From Porticoccaceae bacterium (GTDB taxonomy: Bacteria > Pseudomonadota > Gammaproteobacteria > Pseudomonadales > Porticoccaceae), in assembly GCA_002701765.1 (NCBI GenBank), contig NZXB01000080.1:24384-32310 (forward strand): a DNA stretch of 7,927 nt, written 5' to 3'. The position numbers and the translations under genes were made by a program. Every line of letters starts with the position of its first letter. Position 1 is the first letter of the stretch. The notes beneath the pieces were generated by a model that saw only the letters and a list, made by a program, of their open reading frames with translations, was not told the DNA's origin and ran no database searches. Of the stretch, positions 1 to 6,376 are shown one piece after another.

Positions 1-161
1 TAGAAATAGACATTTAGTCAAGTTAGCCCATTCTTTTTGACTTAAATCTTCACATTATTATATCTGATTAACTTTGGTGCAACGATACGTGTTTTTAGTA
101 TCCAATATTGTTTAAATCAACAAGATAAATTGGAGACATTCTTTTAATTATTTTCAAAAAA

Positions 162-193
162 TTGCATTGATAAGCATTGTCAGATCATATACT
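162..193 (+). promoter_or_regulatory. Possible sigma70-type promoter of the receptor gene
   Basis: TATACT at 188-193 is a good -10 match. The -35 element is ambiguous: TTGATA at 167-172 leaves a 15-base spacer, a little short, while TTGCAT at 162-167 leaves 20 bases, too long. If used, the transcript would begin near 200 and have an untranslated leader of about 100 bases. The direct GCATTG repeat overlaps the -35 zone, where an activator or repressor could bind. This is a by-eye prediction only. Confidence 0.3.
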
Positions 194-285
194 GTTCCGG
201 AGTGCCTTTTGACTTTTTCAAATAAGCAAAGATTTAGGGCAAAGTGGGAAGGCAGAACGACTTGTTAATTGGTAAAAATTTTTGT

Positions 286-301
286 GAGGAAGGGGGGAGG
301 G
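286..301 (+). promoter_or_regulatory. Purine-rich ribosome binding site deciding the start at 304
   Basis: An uninterrupted purine stretch containing GAGGA, AAGGGG and GGGAGG lies directly before ATG 304 and offers several Shine-Dalgarno registers at usable spacing. It supports ATG 304 over the upstream GTG at 244. It also disfavours ATG 331, whose only purine motif (GAGAGGA, 324-330) abuts the start codon with no spacer. Confidence 0.7.
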
Positions 302-303
302 AT

Positions 304-2760
304 ATGAGAACATTTAGTTATTTGAGAGGAATGAAAAGCGCTTTTATTTTTGGAGTGCTAGCGATTAGTTCCATCTGCATAAGCGCATCTGACTTGGCAA
401 TTGAGGAAGTTGTGGTTACTGGAGCTAAAATCGCCAAAGATCAGCAGGATCTTGGCATGGCTGTAACAACGGTCACGGCGCAACAAATCAAAAATACATT
501 CTCAAGCGAACTTACAACGCTTAGTGATTTATCTCCCAATGTTACTATGACAAAGCAGACAGGTTTCAATGCTGTCGCGGGCGGAATTAGGGGAACGGGA
601 AACATTTCTATCCTAGTCACTGATGATGCTGATGTTGGTGTCGTAGTAGATGAATTTGCGCTCAGCCACGTTCAATCTCAGTTTGTGGAGCTGTTTGATA
701 TTGAGCAAGTGGAGATATTTAGAGGCCCGCAAGGAACGCTTTTCGGAAAAAATACCCCAGCGGGGGCTATCAACATCACCACCAAGAAGCCCGTGTTCAA
801 CGAATTTTTTGGCGAAGTTTCGGCTTCATTTAGTGAATATGCCAGCAATAAGTCTAAAGGTAATAAAGTCAATTTGGCGGTCAATATGCCACTGATCGAA
901 GACACTTTGGCTGCTCGGCTTGCCGTGGTGCAAGATCAGTATGATGGTTTCTACACGAATTCAAAGCCCTCGTCGCCAGTAATTGGAAACCCTACTGGGC
1001 TTGTTGTTGACGGCGGTGGGGAGCACATCGGTGGTATTGATGTCCTTGCTGCCAAGTTAAAGTTTCTTTACTCACCAAGTGACAATTATGAAGCGCACCT
1101 GATTATTGAGAAAGTTGAGGATCGCTCTGATGCGCCGGCAGCCGCAAATGAAAGTGGTCCGGACGAAGGCTATTTATGGGTGACTTATGGGGTGCCTGGT
1201 ATTGCCACCCCCGGGGTTGGGTTCACCAAGGACCCTTTCATAACCGGTGAGTCAAACACTTGCAACGTTTATGTTTGTATTGAAGATGGGCATCGAATTG
1301 ATGTCGACGGAATTTATCTCAATCAAACATTGGAACTAGGTAACTATACTGTCAAGTCAATAACGGGATACCGTGAGAGTGAAGAACTTTTGAATAGCAC
1401 ATACAGCGGTGAAGCTTGGACGTCTTTGTACGATGCAACAAGGAACACGAGACGTGAGATGTTTCAGCAAGAGTTTAGGCTCAGCAGTAACTTTGATGGC
1501 CCGTTCAACTTTGTCTCAGGCGCGGTAATGTATACCGACGACTTTGAGTTTATTGTGTTTGCCAACTTGGGTTTGTATGACCCAACACCCGGTAGTGTGT
1601 TCCACGACCAGTGGGCGCAATTGCAGCAAACAAAGCAGGATCGAGAGGCCAGTGCATTCTATTTTGACGGGACATATGATTTGACAGAGCGAACCTCCAT
1701 ATCGGCAGGATACCGGCGATCAACGGATGAAAAATCATTCGAGCGCATCGATCGTCCAAGTGGAGTTTTATCTAATTTTGTTACGGATCCGTCAGAGTAT
1801 ATTGATTCTTGGACTAACCCGGTGCCGCTAGAAAATTTTGCAACTCAGTTTACGGATTCGAAAGAGTGGGATACTAATACTTGGAGATTTGTTGTTGAGC
1901 ATAACATGCGTGATGATTTGATGTTTTATGGGAGTTTTTCTAAGGGGTTCAAGGCTGGTGGCTATGCTGAGACTTGTGGATCCTCAGTAACCTGTCAGGC
2001 CTACCGACCTCAGGAAGCAACGACCACCGCTATTGGTCTTAAGGGAGACTTCAATGAAGGGACGCTCAGATTGAATGCCGAAATCTTTTCGACTGATTAT
2101 GAAGATATCTTGAGAAGTCAGGTTGTGGTCTTAGTCGAACCCTCAGGACAAGCATTTCAGGAAACTAGGGTTTTCAATGGAGGCGAGTCTACCGCGCGCG
2201 GTATTGAAGTGGAACTGACTTGGGCGCCTACGGACAACTTCAGGGTAGATGCTAACTTGGGCACACTGGATCATGAGTATGATAATTTTATCTACAATTT
2301 TTCTGCCGCTGATATGAACCAATTCGGTGCTGGGCCCCTTCCAGCTGCAGGAGTTGATCTTTCAAGCCTAATTGTCCCTTTCTCGCCGGAACTTAGCTTG
2401 GGCGTGGGAGCCACCTTCATGCATGATTTAGAAATGGGAGGCACCCTGACATACAATGTTAATATGCATTATCAGGACGATTACGAAACTCAGCCCTTCC
2501 CCATGAACAATCAGGGCTTGGATGCAAACGGCGCTCTCGTCATGAAGCAAAAGCCATTCTCTCAGGGTGAGGCCAGAACTCTAATGAACGCTTACCTGAG
2601 ATATACCACGTCGGATGACAAGATGACTTTTACACTGTTTGGTAAGAATCTAACTGATCAAACCCATAGGGTAAGTTCAAACGCGGTGGCGCAACTATGG
2701 AACTTCACTCAGTATGGACCCCCAAGAGAAATTGGTGTTACAGTTGGGTACAACTTCTAA
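304..2760 (+). CDS. TonB-dependent outer-membrane receptor
   Basis: This is an 818-residue TonB-dependent receptor, a gated outer-membrane beta-barrel that takes up scarce ligands (siderophores, vitamins, glycans or hydrophobic compounds) using energy from TonB-ExbBD. Residues 1 to about 28 form a signal peptide with basic residues R2, R8 and K11, a hydrophobic core and a cleavage region ISAS. A TonB-box-like IEEVVVTG follows at 33-40. The plug spans roughly 48-163 and ends in the hallmark VEIFRGPQGTLFGKNTPAGA (136-155). The remainder is barrel, including SKGFKAGGY just before Cys558, FGKNLTD near the C-terminus, and a terminal Phe after aromatic alternation, the usual signal for barrel assembly. 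There is no extra N-terminal signalling domain, so it is a plain transducer without FecA-type sigma regulation. Two close cysteine pairs (320/325 and 558/564) probably lie in extracellular loops. The length is normal and the gene looks intact. The start at 304 is chosen for its strong ribosome binding site; an in-frame GTG at 244 would add 20 residues before the signal peptide. The substrate cannot be read from sequence. The gene is followed by its own terminator and is probably monocistronic. Confidence 0.95.
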   Translation: MRTFSYLRGMKSAFIFGVLAISSICISASDLAIEEVVVTGAKIAKDQQDLGMAVTTVTAQQIKNTFSSELTTLSDLSPNVTMTKQTGFNAVAGGIRGTGNISILVTDDADVGVVVDEFALSHVQSQFVELFDIEQVEIFRGPQGTLFGKNTPAGAINITTKKPVFNEFFGEVSASFSEYASNKSKGNKVNLAVNMPLIEDTLAARLAVVQDQYDGFYTNSKPSSPVIGNPTGLVVDGGGEHIGGIDVLAAKLKFLYSPSDNYEAHLIIEKVEDRSDAPAAANESGPDEGYLWVTYGVPGIATPGVGFTKDPFITGESNTCNVYVCIEDGHRIDVDGIYLNQTLELGNYTVKSITGYRESEELLNSTYSGEAWTSLYDATRNTRREMFQQEFRLSSNFDGPFNFVSGAVMYTDDFEFIVFANLGLYDPTPGSVFHDQWAQLQQTKQDREASAFYFDGTYDLTERTSISAGYRRSTDEKSFERIDRPSGVLSNFVTDPSEYIDSWTNPVPLENFATQFTDSKEWDTNTWRFVVEHNMRDDLMFYGSFSKGFKAGGYAETCGSSVTCQAYRPQEATTTAIGLKGDFNEGTLRLNAEIFSTDYEDILRSQVVVLVEPSGQAFQETRVFNGGESTARGIEVELTWAPTDNFRVDANLGTLDHEYDNFIYNFSAADMNQFGAGPLPAAGVDLSSLIVPFSPELSLGVGATFMHDLEMGGTLTYNVNMHYQDDYETQPFPMNNQGLDANGALVMKQKPFSQGEARTLMNAYLRYTTSDDKMTFTLFGKNLTDQTHRVSSNAVAQLWNFTQYGPPREIGVTVGYNF

Positions 2761-3025
2761 AAGCTGCCTGTCCCTTTCGGGGGAGCGATGGCAATGGGAA
2801 TAAAAATCTAGTAGCGACGAATGGCCAGGTGCGAATCTGGCCATTTCTTCTTCGATTCGAAGTCGAGTTCTCGAGTTAATAATTGCAGGCAAAGACGATT
2901 ATTTATTTTTACTAGTTTCGATTATAAAATTTGCTGAAGAGTGGGATTTAGTCTTCAACTTAATGTAGATGTATATGCTGAGTTTATAAGCAGCTTTTTT
3001 CAACTCAAACCGACAAATCACGAGC
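2761..3025. other. Intergenic region between receptor and lipoprotein genes
   Basis: No gene is supported. The first 90 bases carry the receptor terminator (2820-2850). The rest (about 2880-3000) is AT-rich and must contain the lipoprotein promoter, because the terminator separates the two genes. TATAAA at 2924-2929 and TTATAA at 2984-2989 resemble -10 elements, but neither has a convincing -35 at proper spacing, so no promoter is called. The ribosome binding site before 3026 is weak: only GAG at 3022-3024, too close to the ATG. No in-frame alternative start exists, because a TAA stop lies at 2987-2989 and the lipoprotein signal sequence begins immediately at 3026. Confidence 0.6.
2820..2850 (+). 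terminator. Rho-independent-type terminator after the receptor gene
   Basis: A perfect 9-bp inverted repeat, AATGGCCAG (2820-2828) and CTGGCCATT (2837-2845), encloses an 8-base loop and is followed by a pyrimidine tail TCTTCTTC. It sits 59 bases after the receptor stop. The tail is T/C mixed rather than a pure U run, so termination may be incomplete. The stem is nearly symmetrical on the other strand but lacks a T tract there. Confidence 0.65.
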
Positions 3026-5707
3026 ATGGTCAAGTACATTAAATCTGTGCTACCTGTTTGGCTCTCCCTATCCATTGCAGCTTGCGGTGGAGGAGGGGGC
3101 GGCTCTCCAGCGCAACCAATAAATCAGGCCCCTCAGGTGCAAGCAGGCTCAGATCAGCAGGCGCCTGCTGGAGCTCGAGTGACCCTATCCGGAAGTGCAA
3201 GCGATAGCGATGGGACTGTTGTAAGTTATAGTTGGGCGCAAGACTCGGGCGATTCAGTGACACTGGAGGGAGCGGATACCGCCACTGCTCAATTTGATAT
3301 GCCAGAGAGACCAATTTCATCGTCGTTTTTGTTCACGTTAACCGTTACCGATAATAGGGGACTGAGTGCCTCTGATTCGGTCGCTATCGAACATGAGAAT
3401 GCCCCTCCGGTTGCCAGTGCGGGAAAAGACGAGGCATATACCGCAGGATCAATCGTCACACTGACTGGAACTGCTGAGGATCCCGATGGGACGATAGATG
3501 TCTATTCCTGGGTGCAGAGTTCAGGTGACTCAGTTAATATTTCTGGCTCGGAAAGCGCTGTCGCAAACTTTACCATGCCTTCGCAACCGACGACTGACAC
3601 TTTTGAGTTTATGTTTACCGTGAGGGATAATCGAGGAGCAGAGAGCTCAGATACTGTCACTATTTTTTATATCAATAACCCGCCTGTAGTGAACGCAGGT
3701 CCTGACCAGAACATCCCTGCAGGTCAGGATGTCTTCCTGTCTGGGAGCGCGAGCGATATTGATGGGACAATCGTGTCCTATAGTTGGACTCAGGAGTCAG
3801 GTGACGAGGTCAATTTGACTGATGCTGAAACGGCCGCAGCGCATTTTCAGATGCCGCAAAGACCAGTATCAACGACACTGGTTTTCCGACTTACTGTGAC
3901 CGACGATGGGGGATCGACTGCGTACGATACAATTACCATCAATCATGAGAATACCGCGCCAACCGTTACCGTGCAAAGTGGCCCCATTGGTGCAGCAGGT
4001 TCTTCAGTGTATCTAATTGCTGATGCCAGCGATGCAGACGGTGATATTGTCAGCTATCAATGGACCCAGACTGGGGGGCTGACTGTTGAGCTCAATGATG
4101 CAGACACAGCTAACCCTAATTTCCTCGTCCCAACCGATGCAGAAACTGAGATCTTGCTGTTTAGTCTGTCGGTCACGGACAATCGGGGAGCAAGAGCGTC
4201 CGCCTCTATAACTATCGCTTTATCCTCAATGGTAACTGGCAGGGTTACTTTTGATCTAGTGCCTCTTGATATAATCAGTAGTGGGCTCGATTATGAGGGT
4301 ACGCGGATAGTCCCTGCTCGAGAAGTTTTAGTAGAGTTGGTGGATTCTAAAAACGAGGTTATTGCATCAACTACGACCGATTCTAAGGGCAATTACTCGG
4401 TGCCCGCAGAACTTAATAGCGAACTGCGAGTGCGAGTATCCTCTCGAATGCTAAGGGGCAATATTTGGGACGTCAAGGTGACTGATAATACTAACGGTGG
4501 GACAGTTTACGCAGGTCAAGGGGAGCTTTTCAATCCTGAAACTGGTGATCTGGTTCGAGACCTTCACTTTGAGTCGGGCTGGACTGGTGACCGTTACGGA
4601 GCGGTTCGATCAGCAGCACCATTTGCGATATTAGACGCAGTATATGATGCAAAAGAGACGTTTGTTTCTGTTGATCCAGTGCTGCGGTTCCCAGCGCTAG
4701 AAATTTTCTGGAGTGAGAAAAATAGTACGGCTGACGGCTCTATCGAGGAGGGAGATATTGGCACCTCTTTTTATCAAGGAGGTAATATTTATATTCTTGG
4801 TAAATCTGATGGTGATACTGATGAGTATGATCGTCATGTAGTCATCCATGAGTGGGGTCATTATTTTGAGCATAAACTGTCACGCTCAGATTCGATTGGG
4901 GGACCCCATGGTTCTGGGGAAAAACTCGATCTGCGAGTTGCATTTTCAGAGGGGTGGGGTAACGCGATATCAGCAATTGTTACAGATGATCAGTATTACC
5001 GAGATAGTTCGGGAAAAAACCAAGCGCTGGGATTCTCGATTGATGTTGAGAACAATGATGTTATAAATCCTGGTTGGTTTAGTGAAGGATCGATACAATC
5101 AATTCTTTTTGATCTCTATGATGAGCGGAACGACGGCATGGATAACACCAATCTGGGTTTTGATTCCATTTATTCGGTGTTGGTCTCGGAAAATTTTAAA
5201 GCAAACCCTTTCTTTGCAAGTATCTTCACGTTTATCGACGAGTTGAGGGATCAGCAGAACGAGGCGATTTCGAATATAACCGGTCTAGTTGAGGGTCAGA
5301 GTATCACTGGCACCGGCTCAGACGGGGCAGGGGAAACAAACGACGGAGGTATTCCTTCTGCACTTCCGGTCTACAGAGACATTGATGTGAACGGGGCGAA
5401 GCTCGATAAACTTTGTACTGTAGCTGGCGTAGGAGCACAAAATAAGTTGGGTAACTCGGTTTTTATCTCATTTGACGTAGAATTGGCTGGAGAGCATGCC
5501 TTCAATGCAACTAGCGTGAGCGGTGCCTTATTGGCGGATGTCGATTTTATAATCTACAAATCGGGAGTTGTTATCGCTACTGCCGAGGGTACTCAGGCAG
5601 GGCAAGAGCAACTGAATTTGGAGCTCGATGAAGGTCGTTATGCAATGGCGCTCTATGGTTACGAGATATCAGAAGACACTTGCTTTGAGTTATCGATTAC
5701 TCGCTAA
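3026..5707 (+). CDS. PKD-repeat lipoprotein with gluzincin-type metallopeptidase domain
   Basis: This 893-residue protein is a predicted lipoprotein and putative zinc peptidase. Residues 1-19 are a lipoprotein signal peptide; the lipobox SIAAC puts the acylated cysteine at 20, followed by six glycines (21-26) as a tether. Gly at +2, not Asp, suggests outer-membrane sorting. Residues 34-401 are four PKD/K319L-like beta-sandwich repeats, each exactly 92 residues, sharing PxV, DxDG, YSWxQxSGDxVxL and TVTDNRG elements. Residues about 403-475 resemble a carboxypeptidase regulatory-like domain (TTTDSKGNYSVP). The peptidase region spans roughly 520-760, with HEWGH at 608-612 supplying two zinc-binding histidines and the catalytic Glu609. 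AFSEGWGNA (639-647) supplies a likely third ligand, Glu642, 30 residues after the second histidine, as in gluzincins. Residues about 795-893 form a PPC-like beta domain; Cys797 and Cys886 could form a disulfide. The overall fold assignment is motif-based; no exact MEROPS family is recognised. It heads a probable operon with the gene at 5724. Substrates could be extracellular proteins, cell-surface proteins or peptides; this is inference. Confidence 0.85.
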   Translation: MVKYIKSVLPVWLSLSIAACGGGGGGSPAQPINQAPQVQAGSDQQAPAGARVTLSGSASDSDGTVVSYSWAQDSGDSVTLEGADTATAQFDMPERPISSSFLFTLTVTDNRGLSASDSVAIEHENAPPVASAGKDEAYTAGSIVTLTGTAEDPDGTIDVYSWVQSSGDSVNISGSESAVANFTMPSQPTTDTFEFMFTVRDNRGAESSDTVTIFYINNPPVVNAGPDQNIPAGQDVFLSGSASDIDGTIVSYSWTQESGDEVNLTDAETAAAHFQMPQRPVSTTLVFRLTVTDDGGSTAYDTITINHENTAPTVTVQSGPIGAAGSSVYLIADASDADGDIVSYQWTQTGGLTVELNDADTANPNFLVPTDAETEILLFSLSVTDNRGARASASITIALSSMVTGRVTFDLVPLDIISSGLDYEGTRIVPAREVLVELVDSKNEVIASTTTDSKGNYSVPAELNSELRVRVSSRMLRGNIWDVKVTDNTNGGTVYAGQGELFNPETGDLVRDLHFESGWTGDRYGAVRSAAPFAILDAVYDAKETFVSVDPVLRFPALEIFWSEKNSTADGSIEEGDIGTSFYQGGNIYILGKSDGDTDEYDRHVVIHEWGHYFEHKLSRSDSIGGPHGSGEKLDLRVAFSEGWGNAISAIVTDDQYYRDSSGKNQALGFSIDVENNDVINPGWFSEGSIQSILFDLYDERNDGMDNTNLGFDSIYSVLVSENFKANPFFASIFTFIDELRDQQNEAISNITGLVEGQSITGTGSDGAGETNDGGIPSALPVYRDIDVNGAKLDKLCTVAGVGAQNKLGNSVFISFDVELAGEHAFNATSVSGALLADVDFIIYKSGVVIATAEGTQAGQEQLNLELDEGRYAMALYGYEISEDTCFELSITR
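3125..4228 (+). repeat. Four in-frame 276-bp repeats encoding PKD/K319L-like domains
   Basis: Units lie at 3125-3400, 3401-3676, 3677-3952 and 3953-4228, corresponding to residues 34-125, 126-217, 218-309 and 310-401. The anchor residues (the Pro of PxV at 36, 128, 220 and 312; the DG at 62, 154, 246 and 338) recur every 92 residues without a single insertion or deletion. DNA identity is low by eye, so the duplication is old. The first three units keep the AGxDQ-like and SGDxVxL elements. The fourth has lost them in part: it has VQSGP in place of AGPDQ and GGLTVEL in place of SGDxVxL. Such domains usually act as spacers or as protein or glycan binding modules on the cell surface. Confidence 0.85.
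4847..4951 (+). other. Zinc-binding and catalytic segment (HEWGH to SEGWG)
   Basis: Codons 608-642 of the lipoprotein encode the HEWGH motif at 4847-4861 and the downstream AFSEGWGNA containing Glu642 at 4949-4951. An HExxH helix followed by a Glu in an S-E-G context is the ligand pattern of clan MA(E) gluzincins. All presumed catalytic residues are intact, so the enzyme is probably active rather than a degenerate homologue. The zinc-ligand role of Glu642 is inferred from spacing and context. Confidence 0.7.
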
Positions 5708-5710
5708 AAT

Positions 5711-5715
5711 AAGGA
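5711..5715 (+). promoter_or_regulatory. Ribosome binding site deciding the start at 5724
   Basis: AAGGA lies 8 bases before ATG 5724 and only 3 bases after the stop of the lipoprotein gene. This fixes the start of the small downstream gene and argues for translation from one polycistronic message. ATG 5717 is in another frame and stops after about 11 codons. ATG 5742 is in frame but has no comparable site. Confidence 0.75.
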
Positions 5716-5723
5716 AATGGCAA

Positions 5724-6314
5724 ATGTTAGATGCTTTGCGTATGGAAAGTAGGGCTTTAATTTTTTTAATCAGCGGAGTTTTCGCTTTGACTTGCCAGGC
5801 GAGTGATCAGGTCTACGCCGGAAGATCAGGCTTCTTTGCCGAGTTGAGCGATGATATATCCGTGCACTCTCAAGAAAGGTTTGATCAAGCGAGGAGCAGA
5901 AAGACGGGTGCGGCGGTGAATTTTTCGCATGACTATTTTGGAGTGCTCGATATAGGCGAGCAGAGACTGGTTAGTTTGAAATTTGTCGAAGACTATGCCA
6001 GCGGCAAAATGCTAGTTAATCTGTCGCCGCAAAATGGCTTGTTACTAGAGCCAGTCACTAGAAACTATGAATTTCCTATTGATTCAACCGACGACATTAA
6101 TCTGGATGTGGTTCTCAGTAGCGAAACGGATGGAAAATATTACCTCAATATTTTTGTGTCGGTGATTGGCAAAGCGAGCACCCCTATTTCGCGAGTTTTT
6201 GCACTAGCCGTTTATGTTGGAGATGTTACTACCGATAAAAAGTCCAATCGCACTAAAATAGGAGCCGACGGCGGAATTATTCTAGTGCCAGTTATTGAAA
6301 AAACTCGTTCGTAG
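5724..6314 (+). CDS. Small exported protein of unknown function
   Basis: This is a 196-residue protein that I do not recognise. Residues 1 to about 26 form a signal peptide (basic residues R6 and R10, core ALIFLISGVFALTC, cleavage near CQA/S), leaving a mature protein of about 170 residues. Cys24 is not in a proper lipobox (ALTC has Thr at -1), so export by signal peptidase I is more likely than lipidation. The mature chain has no cysteine and no further membrane segment. It alternates short hydrophobic strands (RLVSLKFV, KMLVNL, NLDVVLSS, YYLNIFVSVIG, RVFALAVYVG, IILVPVI) with charged turns, suggesting an all-beta, possibly Ig-like fold. It begins 16 bases after the lipoprotein stop with a good ribosome binding site, so it is very likely co-expressed with the metallopeptidase and should meet it in the periplasm or at the cell surface. 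Partner, inhibitor, chaperone or substrate are all open. A longer reading from 5628 would overlap the lipoprotein gene and bury the signal peptide; it is rejected. Confidence 0.8.
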   Translation: MLDALRMESRALIFLISGVFALTCQASDQVYAGRSGFFAELSDDISVHSQERFDQARSRKTGAAVNFSHDYFGVLDIGEQRLVSLKFVEDYASGKMLVNLSPQNGLLLEPVTRNYEFPIDSTDDINLDVVLSSETDGKYYLNIFVSVIGKASTPISRVFALAVYVGDVTTDKKSNRTKIGADGGIILVPVIEKTRS

Positions 6315-6376
6315 ATGATCAATAATTCGATCAATTTTGATAAACTTGATTGTTCCACATTTTGTATGAAGAGCAA
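6315..6376. other. Convergent intergenic gap without a clear terminator
   Basis: These 62 AT-rich bases separate the 3' ends of the exported-protein gene (+) and the P450 gene (-). Short GATCAAT and TTGAT words make only weak 5-bp pairings such as TGATC/GATCA, with no GC-rich stem or T tract. No bidirectional terminator can be called, so the two transcripts may overlap at their 3' ends. Confidence 0.5.

Larger units (their letters stand above)
1..303. other. AT-rich intergenic leader upstream of the receptor gene
   Basis: No coding region is supported here; stops are frequent in all frames and no RNA gene is recognisable. The stretch is clearly more AT-rich than the genes. It holds an interrupted palindrome, TTGTT-N6-AACAA, at 108-123; a tandem pair of GCATTG words at 164-169 and 174-179 exactly 10 bases apart; and a TATACT hexamer at 188-193. 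These fit a regulated promoter region for the receptor gene, although no named operator such as a Fur box is recognisable. The last part (286-301) is the purine-rich ribosome binding site of the receptor gene. Confidence 0.6.

Noticed and set aside
244..303. GTG 244 as start of the receptor gene, adding 20 residues
   Set aside because: The extension is charged and would sit before the signal peptide, and ATG 304 has a much stronger ribosome binding site.
678..905. Antisense open frame within the receptor gene (other antisense frames at 1550-1759, 2695-2892 and 3039-3320)
   Set aside because: They lie wholly or largely opposite clear coding sequence, lack recognisable motifs and have no convincing start signals; they are shadows of the real genes.
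2771..2784. CCC-TTTC-GGG hairpin just after the receptor stop as a terminator
   Set aside because: The stem is only 3-4 bp and no T tract follows; the 9-bp stem at 2820-2845 is the better candidate.
2987..3000. AAGCAGCTT followed by T6 before the lipoprotein gene as a terminator
   Set aside because: The palindrome has a single-base centre and cannot form a stable hairpin; it lies in the leader of the next gene.
3125..4228. Periodic repeats as a CRISPR or mobile-element signature
   Set aside because: The 276-bp period is in frame, encodes PKD-like domains and has diverged at DNA level; there are no short identical repeats with spacers.
5628..5723. Upstream start of the small exported protein overlapping the lipoprotein gene
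   Set aside because: ATG 5724 has AAGGA at ideal spacing and puts the signal peptide at the N-terminus; the extension is only the shifted frame of the lipoprotein's end.
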